Below are positions 43,824 to 54,156 of a stretch of DNA of 64,000 bases, piece by piece. Below the pieces are notes generated by a model, which did no database searches, was not told where the DNA came from, and saw nothing but the letters and a program-made list of their open reading frames with translations. How positions within the stretch are numbered: the stretch's first letter is position 1; each line of letters starts with the position of its first letter. The position numbers were made by a program, and so were the translations under genes. The stretch covers positions 36,948,462 to 37,012,461 of the forward strand of contig CM055271.1 of the NCBI GenBank assembly GCA_029237695.1, written 5' to 3'. Source of the stretch: Conchocele bisecta. Lineage: Eukaryota; Mollusca; Bivalvia; Lucinida; Thyasiridae.

Positions 43824-44157
43824 TTTTGTCTCGCCAAGTCTCGCAAAAAATATAAAAAATGTGATACTAGCAAATATTGTCATATACTGGTAAATTATAT
43901 CTGTTTCTTTCAATTTTATACATAAACTTGTACAATATAGATGATTTAATTTAATTTATTAAAGTTTAACATGAACAATTGAACAGAATTACGTCAGAAT
44001 TCAAAATGGCCGCCATAAAGGACGTATTTTATAATAAAATACGATATATACTATGTATAGTATGACTACCAACACCATATTTCATGATTAAAATTCATTA
44101 TTTTGTGTCTAACAGGCACGAATAATAGCTGTGACAGGTTTAGAGTTCAAGTACAAC

Positions 44158-44483
44158 CATGGGCGGATTCAGGGGGGGGGGTGCGGAGCCGGGTCGTGCG
44201 CCCCCCCCCCCCCCCCCCCCCTCCCCCCACTCCCCCTTAAAAATCGGCGTGGTAAATATTTCTTTCTATATTCCAGTGGCATTTCAACAAATACTGTAAT
44301 ACTTGGTGTTCTAAAATGCGCCAGAACGCAGGAAATGGGATGTACATTTCATTTTTTGTCCTGGGGTGCATGCATGCCCCCGACCACCCCCCCCCCCCCC
44401 CCCCCTAGCCGTTTTCAGACACTATATTATTCAACAACAAATGTTCCCCCCCCCCCTAACATGAAATCCTGTATCCGCGCCTG
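44158..44483. mobile_element. hAT-like MITE nested in the transposon leader
   Basis: Ends CATGGGCGGATTCAGG and CCTGTATCCGCGCCTG; ACAAC directly outside both. Interior has long G and C runs (G9 near 44173; C21 near 44201; C19 near 44387). CAGGGGCGGATCC-type ends are common in animal hAT MITEs. Confidence 0.7.
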
Positions 44484-44879
44484 ACAACATGGTGGCTGCA
44501 AATCTTGTTTATCATGTCGATTCCCCTCAGAATTGTGAAAAATGAGATACTACAAAACGTTGGTGTAACTTTATGAGATCGAGGTCCACATTTATTCTGA
44601 AATACCGTACAATTATTTACCGCAGCGTAACTACACACGCTCGGTATATAAATCACAGCGTTGTTGATATTCACCTTACAAATAAGAGCACTGCTTGTTC
44701 AATATTTGTTGAATAATTTTGCGCGGCAACTAAACTGTACATGCATAATTATACATTCTGTTGATATACAGTGTGTTAATATTGTCAAAAGTGCCCCTGC
44801 GTATCACTCTTGAAAAGGTTCAGCATATAGATAGCTGTAGGATACACAGCAATTTTGTAGTGTATTTACGTGTAGTAAC

Positions 44880-45735
44880 ATGTCTCGTCCACCAGATGAA
44901 CAGACATGTATTCTTCACATTGGTCCCGCTTCGAGTGAGAAAATAAAGCCCATTGATGACAAAACATGGGACAATATTGTTATGGCAAAAGAAGCAAGGC
45001 AATCAGCACGGAAGTTCAGTGACTCGAAATATGCCCCCCTTTGTCATAATCTACCGGCAGCATATGACGGTACACGTCATGGCTACCATAGACAGTGTTA
45101 CAGTAATTTTACGGCAGTTTCCCCGTCATTTCCGATTGAAAAGGACACTCCAAAACAGAACCCCCCAGTTTTACGGCCATGCGTTTCAGGTCCATCTACT
45201 GCATGGACATCTGGGGTTGTTAAACCAGTTTGCATATTCTGCCATAGTGTACGAAAAAGAAACAACAAGAAATTTGAGAATCTTTGACAATGTGAAACAC
45301 CATCAGCTAATGAAGCTATCAAAAAAGCAGCAATCATTTTAGATGATCAGGCGTTCTTATCTCAGTACGGTGATATTGATTTTATCGCAAAAGAGGTGAC
45401 ATACCACCATTCTTGCAGACGATTATACGTAGCATCAGCAGATAGAAAGAAAGATTCAGAACACAAAATACCAACAGGGTATGCAACTGTACGTGATATA
45501 CATAGTAAGGCCTTTGAGCACATTTCAGAGTATGTTCAAATGTATGTAATCAACAAAAAACGGCCAGAATTCATGACATCCATATATAGCAGATATTGTG
45601 ATGTAGTGCATGAATCGGAACAAATGTGTGCGGATAGGTACACTGTGCGATTACTGACTACCAAACTTTTGAATAGGTTTGAGAATACAGTGTTAGTTAG
45701 CAAAGCAAGTAATAAGGAGGGCACGGTCCTACACC

Positions 45736-45769
<34 letters not shown>

Positions 45770-46049
45770 ACCCTTCATTGACATTGACCCCAAACACGCA
45801 CAGGAGTGTGCAAACCAGTTCGCAAGTTCAGATCTGTTTGCCGTTACTAAAACTGCCTTCAAACTGCGGGCGACCATATTGAAACTGTTACAATCACCGG
45901 GTCTCCCATCTCCGTTATCGACGAACATAGTTAAAGATGTGCAGACAGAAACACCAGAAATATTGACTCAATTCCTTAGGTGTTTGATAAGTGGATCGGA
46001 GAAGTCGCAGACACAGTGTCCCGCAGCGAACGATACGTTTCATCCATAG
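44880..46049 (+). pseudogene. N-terminal segment with zinc-ligand clusters, internal TGA
   Basis: One frame, interrupted only by TGA at 45285. It shows CILH (residues 11-14), CHNL then HGYHRQCY, CIFC (about residues 119-122) and after the stop TYHHSCRRLY. These read as two C-x2-C/H ... H-x3-C modules, a plausible DNA-binding zinc region. A 33-base C-run gives a proline stretch near residue 290. Downstream is an alpha-rich FIDIDPKHAQECANQFASS region. The last ~20 codons after 45979 are out of the ancestral frame. Confidence 0.7.
45737..45769 (+). repeat. C33 homopolymer inside the gene
   Basis: 33 consecutive C, a multiple of three, so the frame is kept. Such tracts are also assembly-error prone. 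Confidence 0.9.
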
Positions 46050-46480
46050 CACAGGATCTGATATATGTAACAACACGTGGTAACGTGAAACCAGCCAAGC
46101 ATTTATGTGTAGGACTTGGCTTGAAAAGCATGACGGGCAGCAAAAAGGTGATTGAAGTGCTTAACCATTTTGGCCACAGTGTTGGATACAGTAACGTTGA
46201 GGAATTAGAGACGGAATTGGCAACCGACGTTGCAAATAAAAAGGTAATATTACCGGATGGATTAGACGCACAACCAGGACTTGCTACTGGCACGGCCTGG
46301 GACAACTATGACGAACTAACAGAGACTCTGTCTGGGGCGGGTACACTGCACGATACATTCGGAATTTGTTACCAGAACGAAAGTAGTATGCATGTAACTC
46401 AGCCGTTCGACATTGGAGAATCAAACACTGATGATCATGCATCGTCAGAGCAGTCCGATATTCAGACTCCAATCGTCCAG
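45980..46480 (+). pseudogene. Second segment (SMTGSKKVIEVLNHFGHS block)
   Basis: Open frame with FDKWIGEVADTVSRSERYVS, DLIYVTTRGNVKPAKHLCVG, then YSNVEELETELAT and GLATGTAWDNYDELTETLSG followed by AGTLHDTFGI. These blocks are diagnostic of the family as I recall it. The frame was entered from the preceding segment at about 45979; no ATG is used. The C-terminal acidic and serine-rich stretch leads to the next segment. Confidence 0.7.
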
Positions 46481-47355
46481 GTAGAAAAGAAACAAGAAAT
46501 AGGAAGAAAAGATCGTTGACTATAGAGGACACGGTGCTTGAGCCTTATAGAAAGAAACCGAAAATAGGAACATTTGTTTACGAAGTGAAGCAAAGCACCG
46601 AACCAAACAGTCTGAAAATATTTTCAGAGAGGGATATACTCTGGATGATGTCAACTGCTTTATTACAGAACGTCCCTATGTGGGTTGGTTGGAATTCAAA
46701 TGTTACAACTGATTTACTTCCATCACAATCGATTGTGTATTTAGAAAACATATGTCTGCCTCCGACACGCCTGGATGTTGTGATTGAAACAATGAAAAGA
46801 TCACAGAAGGTAGCCGAAGAATGTGGTGACAGTTGCGCTGTAGTGACATACGACTTGGCAGTAGCAAAGCTGGCATTACAGATACAATCAGAGGAATCAC
46901 CAAAATATGATAACTTATTTGTATGTCTCGGTGCTTTCCATATATGCATGGCGTATTTTGCTGCCATTGGACACATTTTGGAAGAATCGGGTGGTCCACA
47001 AGTTCTTGTAGAAACCGGTGTTTTAGCACTTGGCTCACGAAACGGGTTTGTATCGGGTAGACACTTCAATCGGTGCAAAAGGTTACATCCTATGTTGGCA
47101 AATGCAATGCGTATTCTTCATTTTCGCAGTTTTCTGAAAGCAAATGGCCCCTTACCAGTGAAGTTCATTGAGCAGCTTACTGAACTCAACAACAATCCGT
47201 CCCGTACCGCTCTGGAGTCATTCGAGTTGTCTGATGAATTCGTTGAAGTCATGTCTTGCTACAGTGGATTCACACAGTGCACTCGGCGTGGGGATCATGG
47301 CGTGAACGCGAAGTTCTGGTTGATATACATAGAACTTGTACAGTTGTACCGTACC
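46480..47355 (+). pseudogene. Third segment (YDLAVAK / GAFH block)
   Basis: After a basic stretch (RKETRNRKKRS) come LEPYRKKPK, MWVGWNSNVTTDLLPSQ, VVTYDLAVAKLALQIQSEES, FVCLGAFHICMAYFAAIGHI and GRHFNRCKRLHPML. The invariant-looking YDLA and GAFH motifs are candidates for catalytic or structural roles, though I cannot fit them to a known DDE fold. The last residues, after about 47355, are out of frame. Confidence 0.7.
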
Positions 47356-48417
47356 TCCTGTTCAGTAGGGCTGTCCGAACAAATGACCTGGAATTGTACA
47401 TTCACTGCTTGGGTGAAATGTGTCCCGTGTTCTTCATGACAAACAGGCCAAATTACTGGCGTTATGGATTGCGGTTCTACATGAATCTACTAAATGTAGA
47501 CAACACCCACCCTGGTGTAAGAGAGTGTTTGGCCGCTGGTGCACTATCTGTTAGGCGGACTCGTAAACCTTTCACAAGACTGGCTGTTGACCAGACTTTG
47601 GAATGCACCGTGAACGCCGATGCTGCTTCTAGAAAAGGCGGTATTGTAGCATTCACAAACTCAGAGGAAGCACGGCGCCGATGGACTGTAGCCCACACAG
47701 CAAAAAGTGAGATTGTAGGGCTTCTCATGGAAATGGCAGGCCTAAAGCATAAGGAGGACTGCACCCGTGAACTGAGACCAAGTCGAATAAAACAGGACAA
47801 CGACAACTTGCAGAAAGTAATAGGGCATATAGAAGATACATTGAACCCATTCAATGTCGAGAAGCAAGACCAGCTAGTGTGTCTGACGACAGATAGGTCT
47901 GTATCACAGGAAGTGACTAACGACATGCTGACCTGCGTCGAAAAGGGAAAGCAGTGGTGTGGAGAATTCACAAAAGAATGCTTTGAAGATGGAAAGCGAT
48001 TTGAGAAACCTATCAAACGTCGCAAAATTCTTAATTTTGCTTCATCAGCGGTGAAAACGCGGCTAACTGTTAAAGATAGGAAGGTCAAAGAGCTAACGGG
48101 TACACGGGATTTGTTTGGACGTCTTCTCTACCTCTCTGTAACTCATGATCTGGATTTGTCACTGGTACTCTCATATCCACTGACCCCAATCCCTTTATCG
48201 CTGGGCCATGTAGACGGAGTCAAGCACACAACTGAAAAATCAAAGTTGATGCACGAACTGGAGAGCAGATTGGAATCACCCCATCCAACATCGTTTGATT
48301 GTGCAGTGTTTGATGCCATGTTTGTGGTACATAGTCTGGGTGTCATTCCTGCAACATACGATGGAATTGCCAACCTTATCTTATCAAGAATATTGATAGC
48401 AGACAGAGTAGATTTTT
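47355..48417 (+). pseudogene. Fourth segment (NYWRY / NADAASRKGGI block)
   Basis: FSRAVRTNDLELYIHCLGEM, MTNRPNYWRYGLRFYMNLL, then CTVNADAASRKGGIVAFTNS and RRWTVAHTAKSEIVGLLMEM. A central basic region (KPIKRRKI, VKDRKVKEL) follows. A run of five T at 48412-48416 is the likely site of the next frame change; the frame otherwise ends at TGA 48423-48425. Confidence 0.7.
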
Positions 48418-49554
48418 GTATGTGACACGTATACGGATACCCCGACCATCAAGGATGTAGAACGTGCTGACCGTGGTGCGCCTGCTTCCAGTATTGAGTA
48501 TGTTATCACGGGATCAGAGCAAAACATACCAAAAGAATTCAATACGTTGCTAAAATACTCGAACTACAAGAAAGCATTGCTGGATTTCCTTGCAGAAGAG
48601 TGGAAACAGCCAACTTATGCACCCATAATTGGACAGCGCGAACTTTATGTTGGATTGGGTGATCATGCATGGCTATACACGTGTGAAAGCGGCATTGTTA
48701 CAAGACAGCCTGTCTCTGTATTGAGATGTTCCCATTACGAGGCTGGCACCAGAGTAGTATGGCACATTAAACACATATCGGAGACAAATACTGACGCCCA
48801 ATCGAATGTCGTTGTGCGATGTGATGACACAGACATACTGGTGACACTGCTCGTGTACGTAGCAAATATGCCTGTCCATATTTGGATGGATGTCGGGAAA
48901 AGTGGTAACAATACGCGTCGTTACATTGATGTGACATTACTAGCAAGTCATCTAGGTTCAGACATGACACGAGCCCTACCGGGATTCCATGCATTTACTG
49001 GATGCGATTACACCGCCGCTTTTTTCAGAAAGGGAAAGGTAAGACCTCTATCAATCATGGAAAAGGGTGATTTTGTCACAAGCTTTGGAATGCTCGGGGA
49101 ATCAGAAACGTTACCTCCTACAGTCATTGTGCAACTGGAATCGTTTACTTGCACTGTATATGGAAACTCGCGACTGAATTCCACTAACGAGGCAAGGTAT
49201 TCTCTGTTCTGTGACAAATTATCTCCAAAATGTCATGCGCAACCGATGGACAAAATAAAGAAGGTTGAACCGAGTATGCTTCCACCTTCAAAGCCAGCAT
49301 TGATGCAGAAGATTAAAAGGGCAAACTTGGTAGCTTCGATGTGGAAGGGGGCAAATAAAGAAACGCCATGTACTTGGAAACCAGAAAACAACGGTTGGAA
49401 ACTTACCAACAGAAAGTATGAACTGTTCTGGTATGACTCAAATCAAATGCCAGATACAGTTTGCTCACATATTGACGAGGACGTATTAGCCGAGGAAGAC
49501 GACACAGTACAAGACTACTGTTCGTCGTCAGATGAATCTGACAGTAGCGAATAA
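48418..49554 (+). pseudogene. C-terminal segment with XPG/FEN-like nuclease motifs
   Basis: Reads through CDTYTDTPTIKDVERADRGA to the end. Motifs: HYEAGTR (codons from 48733), VVVRCDDTDILV (acidic codons at 48823, 48826 and 48832) and FTGCDYTAAFF (Asp at 49006). They line up with the E-x-E, D-x-D and GCDY motifs of FEN1/XPG nucleases. Related proteins, as I recall, have HEEADTR at the first site, so two acidic residues appear lost here. The tail is acidic and serine-rich (DEDVLAEEDDTVQDY). Confidence 0.75.
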
Positions 49555-50206
49555 GCTATGCAGGCAATACAAAAGAAACAAAAGACCCACACAACAACAC
49601 ACTCACTATACGACCAACACAACGACGGTGCCAGCAGTCAAATGCAACACATAATAGCAACGCTTCTATGCCTAAGAAATGGCGGCCATCTTGAAATATA
49701 ACAGCATTTATTTAAATATCGTATTTTATTGTAGAATGTATCAACACACAGACGGGCACTCATACAATCTAAATCGAATCATGTTACTGTCTGTATATTT
49801 CGAAACAAATAGTACTGGCAGACATGTTTTACGTATACGAATTGCACGCGTATTTGCACTACACTCTATTACCAGGAGTTATACGACATAATTTCTTTAA
49901 ATGATTCACACTAAACACACCACATTCACTATTACTAACTAGTAGACACGATGTATCAACTTTAAATCGCAGAATATGTCTTTATTATACTAAACATGAT
50001 AACCTAATGCCAATTTTTGATGGAAACACTTTTTATGGCGGCCATTTTGAATTTGGTCACCATTTTGTTTTATTATCACTTGAATAAATATAACAATAAT
50101 GTATGGCGCACTAATGTGTGAATAAATAAATAAAACAAAGGAACATTTGGTCATGTGTTACTAGGTTTGTTTGTATCTCGGTTTTCATAATTTCGGCGAG
50201 AACTCG
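49555..50206. other. Transposon trailer
   Basis: AT-rich, no gene; GAATAAATATAAC (50083) and AATAAATAAATAAAAC (50122) could serve as polyadenylation signals. ATGGCGGCCAT-type words occur at 49680 and 50036. Confidence 0.5.
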
Positions 50207-50340
50207 CGAGATCTACAGAAAAATTGCACAGGTTTGTGCACTTAAGACGCGCATTTTCGAAAACTAGAGAAAATTTCCTATAAGAAGCAACCTTCAGACC
50301 TTTTGGAACACGACAGTCAAATAAAAGTCTCTGGGCTCCC
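50207..50340 (-). repeat. Right terminal inverted repeat of the 6.66 kb transposon
   Basis: Ends AAAGTCTCTGGGCTCCC; complement of 43690-43823 with one mismatch. Confidence 0.92.
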
Positions 50341-50346
50341 GGACCA

Positions 50347-50400
50347 ATATGACCCCCTCACGATTCGGTGGCGGGGCATAACAACGTAAAAGACATGCAA
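50347..50400 (+). mobile_element. Pearl-type element, right part
   Basis: ATATGACCCCCTCACGATTC and GGTGGCGGGGCATAACA resemble the tail after the microsatellite at 13900-13925 (CTCTATCGTGGTGGGTCATA). Confidence 0.6.
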
Positions 50401-50448
50401 CACAACTTGAGTCCAGCAAGTAATCCCCACCAAAATGTAGTACATTAG

Positions 50449-50823
50449 TACGGATCCCCTCAGTGGACTTGGATTTTGTTATTAATTCGTTCCCACGATA
50501 TAACAATTCGTTCACTCGAATTGACAATTCGCTCCCACGAAATAACAATTCGTTCCCTCGAATTAACAATTCGTTCCCACGATATAACAATTCCTTCACT
50601 CGAATTGACAATTCGCTCCCACGACAATTCGTTCCCCAGAATTAACAATTCGTGGGAACGAATTGTTAATTCTGGGGAACGAATTGTCGTGGGAACGAAT
50701 TGTTAATTCGCGGGAACGAATTGTTAAATTGATAGAACGAATTTTTATTTCGTGGGAACGAATTGTTATTTCGTGGGAACGAATTAGTAACAAATAAGTA
50801 TACGTCCCCTGCGGGGCTCCGTA
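50449..50823. mobile_element. Family H element, copy 3, both ends
   Basis: TACGGATCCCCTCAGTGGAC start and GTCCCCTGCGGGGCTCCGTA end. Interior runs of AATTCGTTCCCACGA and the complement meet at about 50650. All frames here are repeat translations. Confidence 0.8.
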
Positions 50824-51096
50824 CAATGATACTACTATTGATACTACTATTGACACTACTATTGATACTACTATTGATACTACTATTGATACTACTATTG
50901 ACACTACTATTGATACTACTATTGATACTACTATTGATACTACTATTGATAGTACTATTGATACTACTATTGACACTACTATTGATACTACTATTGATAC
51001 TACTATTGACACTACTATTGACACTACTATTGATACTACTATTGACACTACTATTGATACTACTATTGACACTACTATTGATACTACTATTAATGT
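50824..51096 (+). repeat. 12 bp minisatellite
   Basis: About 22 units of GATACTACTATT / GACACTACTATT, starting directly at the H terminus. It gives long artificial frames on both strands. Confidence 0.9.
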
Positions 51097-51126
51097 TGAT
51101 ATTTGATCATGTGTCCTGTTGATTAA

Positions 51127-51330
51127 CCCTTAGCCTGCTGAATGAAATGTTGTCTGCTGTTTATGTTTTATTTTCGATTTTTCTCATCAAAAACATGGTT
51201 TGACAGCACTTTAGAATCATTTCCATTGGAAATGATTCTAAAGTGCTGTCAAACCATGTTTTTTATTGAGAAACAGGACAACAAATAAACCAACAGTAGA
51301 CGACAGTTTTCGCGATCAGCAGGCTAAGGG
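51127..51330. mobile_element. piggyBac-like MITE, second type
   Basis: TTAA at 51123-51126 and 51331-51334; ends CCCTTAGCCTGCTGA and CAGCAGGCTAAGGG. The core hairpin is ATGGTTTGACAGCACTTTAG and its complement around TTTCCATTGGAAA. Confidence 0.85.
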
Positions 51331-51504
51331 TTAATACTGATAAGACACAACTGTCCAGTTGGCATTGTCCATACACGTTCACAAACGTTGATACTCTGTG
51401 CAAGATTATCGCCGGCGGCTGTGTAATTGTCAATCCACATATACACAGAAGCCACATGTGAAACACGCATAGCATATCGGGGATGGTAAAATGTTACAAT
51501 TCAA

Positions 51505-51850
51505 TTAATTACGTTTAGAAATCAGCAGAAAGTCGCGGAAATAACGATTTCCATTAATACCTGAACAAAACACCACTGAAGGCTTATTATTATTAGAGTA
51601 AGGTCACCAAGTTGAGTGTGAAAATTATGTTAGTTGCTCATCCAAATGATAGTAAAAACTACGTACATGTACATGTAACGGCCCTCGTGTATATGTACAA
51701 TACCGTCTGCGCTAATCTTGTCAATAGCTGTCATTTTGTACTTCCAAAGTCGGGGAAATAACGATTTCCATCAATACCTGAACAAGACGCCACTGAAGAC
51801 TTATACTTAGGAATAAGGTCACCAAGTTGAGTGTGAAAGTTATGTTTTTT
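51505..51850 (+). repeat. Direct duplication of ~115 bp
   Basis: AATAACGATTTCCATTAATA ... AAGGTCACCAAGTTGAGTGT at 51538-51625 and again at 51767-51835 with a few changes. A D-type start (CGTCTGCGCTAATCTTGTC) lies between. Confidence 0.65.
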
Positions 51851-51954
51851 GACTATCCCCAAACAGGGACCACACATGTACATGTACATACATGTACATG
51901 TACATACATGTACATGCATTAGCGCCAGCCCCAAATAACAGATAAAAACACATA

Positions 51955-52132
51955 CAGTCAAACCTGTGAATAAAGGCCAGCCATGGGAAGTGACAACTCT
52001 GGCCTTTGTTCACAGGTGGTCATTATTCGCAGGGTCATTTACATAGTAATTGTGTCATTGGGACGATAAAATTGTGGCCTTTACATCCAGGTGATTGTTA
52101 TTCGGAGGTGGTCTTCAGCACAGGTTCGACTG
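51955..52132. mobile_element. pogo-like MITE
   Basis: CAGTCAAACCTGTGAATAAA start and ACAGGTTCGACTG end, with TA at 51953-51954 and 52133-52134. Repeated GGCC-TTT-TCACAGGTGGTC words lie inside. Confidence 0.75.
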
Positions 52133-52149
52133 TACTAGTAACCAGCCCT

Positions 52150-52375
52150 GTAGTGCAATACCGCCGCCGGTGCTAATCTAGCCGCTATTTATCGCTATTT
52201 CTTTATTTCAAAACACTTGAGTAAGTCGTGCTTGAAATCGAGCTGCTTGATTGACTGAGCCTGAGCTGCGATGCAGATCATGCTCAGACAATCAAACTGC
52301 TCGATTGCGAGTTCGCATTGCCAACAGTCGTTCGGACACGTTGGTACTCCGGGCAAGATTAACGAAGACGGTTGT
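52150..52375. mobile_element. Family D element
   Basis: CCGCCGCCGGTGCTAATCTA start, GCAAGATTAACGAAGACGGT end, hairpin CTGAGCCTGAGCTGCG / CATGCTCAG. Confidence 0.68.
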
Positions 52376-52626
52376 GACCGTTTTCCAAACCGTCTCGGTT
52401 AACGCACACGTTTCGTGTACGTTTATGACAGTTTGACAATCAACAGCGTCGCGTCTTACGACAACCGAAAAACAGCCAGCTAAATCAATTTCAGTCGATT
52501 AGGAATTAAATTGAATCCATTTTGAAATCGGCACTGCGGCTGTCACATGAAAGCGAGAGAGACGCACCAATGAATTGGATTGCCGTACTGCAAAGGGCAA
52601 CGGCACGCATGTACACACACACACTA

Positions 52627-52846
52627 ATGCCTGCGCCAATCACGCCTATATTTTGTGATTTCTGTAATTAAAAATAATTGAATATAATTGCGATTTCAAT
52701 CAAGCAGCTTGATTGGCTGAGCCTGAGCTGTGCTACAGCTCAGTCTCAGACAATCAAATTGCTTGATTGCGAGTTGGCCATGCCCACATATGTTGAGAAA
52801 CGGTTTGATAATCTTGGCAAGATTAACGCAGGCGGTTGTGTACGGG
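52627..52846. mobile_element. Family D element
   Basis: ATGCCTGCGCCAATCACGCC start, GGCAAGATTAACGCAGGCGG end, hairpin GCCTGAGCTGTGCTACAGCT. Confidence 0.7.
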
Positions 52847-53064
52847 TAAACCGCAATGGGAATGGTTAAGAGTTGGAGTTTTCTGTCAATAAATGCATGT
52901 ATGTTTGGGCCCAAGTTTGAGTCCCATGACTGAGATGAACATTTGTGCGTGTAATCAACATGTTGATTACACGCACAAATGTTCATCTCAGTCGTGGGAC
53001 TCAAACCTGGGACCAAACATATGTATTGACAGAAAATGTCCAACTCTTAACCATTCCATTTAAC
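52847..53064. repeat. Near-perfect 218 bp foldback
   Basis: GGGAATGGTTAAGAGTTGGA and TCCAACTCTTAACCATTCC are the ends, and the centre is GTAATCAACATGTTGATTAC with no spacer. Arms of about 108 bp with few differences. Confidence 0.82.
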
Positions 53065-53067
53065 CGC

Positions 53068-53185
53068 TGCCTGCGTTAATCTTGCCCAGATTATCAACGT
53101 TTCTGAACATATAGTGCCAACGCCAACTCGCAATAAAGCGCTTTCATAGTCTGAGCCTGCTAGCTTGATTTCAAACACCATCTTC
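53068..53185. mobile_element. Family D fragment
   Basis: CCGCTGCCTGCGTTAATCTT, CGCCAACTCGCAATAAAGCG, GTCTGAGCCTGCTAGCTTGA. Confidence 0.62.
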
Positions 53186-53274
53186 ATGTATTTTGAAATA
53201 TTCACACTTTCCATAAATTCATAATGGAAAGGCTCATTCCACGTATTGCGTTTACATCACAATACAATACATTA

Positions 53275-53570
53275 GAGCCACGTGACGTCGCGCTATCTTG
53301 TTGATTGGTTAAAGTTTGTTTCACGTCATTAATTTCCACCAGGTTGTCAATAACGGCACGCTATTGACCGGCAACGTCGCTGTTCCAGGAATTGCGACAG
53401 AATGAAGGAAAACAAGATTATTATTGATTTTAACGCCACAGTTACTTATTTCCATTTTTGAAAATATCAGAAAATGCAGTGTAAATATATGTAATACAAT
53501 TATGGGTTGTTGCGTTTACTGGAGGGAAAAATACAATTGGTCTGTTTAAAGTTTGCGAGGAGTCCACGCA
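53275..53570. repeat. Dispersed repeat S
   Basis: ATCTTGTTGATTGGTTAAAG and TCACGTCATTAATTTCCACC match 18345. The later AATTGGTCTGTTTAAAGTTT and GAGGAGTCCACGCAC correspond to the inverted part there. Confidence 0.55.
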
Positions 53571-53651
53571 CTTTAAACGTACCAAATAGAGCCAAATTGC
53601 TTGAAAGGTCCACCGTTGATAATAGTGGCAGGGATTAACGCAAGCGGTAGT

Positions 53652-54071
53652 CAAGGTGCATGATCACGTGGTTACAACAACAACAACGTCGCCCACTCCA
53701 AAGTAAGTATTATTTGATAGCTTCATTAATATGCAACGGATTTTGATGAAATATGGCGCAGCAAACGCGTCTTCATGAGCTGCATTTGGTGGTCCAGGGA
53801 GTTCGGCACAGACTTATGTCGTTTTTTGCGAATAATCAATTTCCGTGTCGGGAGACACGGAAATCGATTATTCGCAAAAACGACAGAAGTTTGGGCGCAA
53901 ATACAGAGACCACCAAAATGCAGCTTAACAAGTCGCGTTTGATGCGCCATATTTCATCAAAATCCGTTACGTAACAAGGACACTATAAAATAATACGTAC
54001 TTTGAATCAGATGGATTCTGGAAGTTTCAGTACTTGTTGTTGTTGTTAGTACCACGTGATCATACACCTTG
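53652..54071. mobile_element. Family B foldback, 5 bp duplication GTAGT
   Basis: GTAGT at 53647-53651 and 54072-54076. Centre TTTCCGTGTCGGGAGACACG. Right subterminal AGATGGATTCTGGAAGTTTC is shared with 11400. Confidence 0.9.
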
Positions 54072-54156
54072 GTAGTGTATAGATATAAATGCGTACAATG
54101 TTCCGTTTTAGTGAACGTTTGAGCAAGTTGTGTTACATGCACTTGAATATTACCTA

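Larger units (their letters stand above)
44880..49554 (+). pseudogene. Transposon protein, ~1,550 residues, broken reading frame
   Basis: The gene starts at ATG 44880 after an AT-rich leader and ends at TAA 49552-49554. Conserved blocks occur in the order expected of a family I recall as repeated in cnidarian and mollusc genomes. The frame changes at about 45979, 46480, 47355 and 48415, and there is a TGA at 45285-45287. Splicing could explain a few changes, but no convincing introns are seen: neighbouring blocks overlap or abut. Either this copy is decayed, or some indels are assembly errors in homopolymers. The likely role is transposition of its own element, by inference from position between the inverted repeats. 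Confidence 0.8.
43684..50346 (+). mobile_element. 6.66 kb TIR transposon encoding a nuclease-like protein
   Basis: Bounded by ~134 bp inverted repeats. Just outside each GGGAGCCC run lies TGGT(TA/CC), so the ends may read TGGTNNGGGAGCCC with ATA on both sides; alternatively ATATG is the duplication. Joining the flanks restores the pearl-type tail (CACGATATGACCCCCTC). One long gene runs left to right, with about 1 kb of leader containing a hAT-like MITE and about 0.65 kb of trailer with AATAAA motifs near 50085-50130. I cannot assign it to a named superfamily. Confidence 0.85.

Noticed and set aside
44953..45342. Second frame overlapping the transposon gene's N-terminus
   Set aside because: The other frame continues after its TGA into conserved sequence, so this one is a shadow.
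45536..45928. Antisense frame with polyglycine
   Set aside because: Complement of the C33 tract and the transposon gene.
50596..51122. Long open frames on both strands with VVSI- and LLIL-type repeats
   Set aside because: They are translations of the 12 bp minisatellite and the H array.
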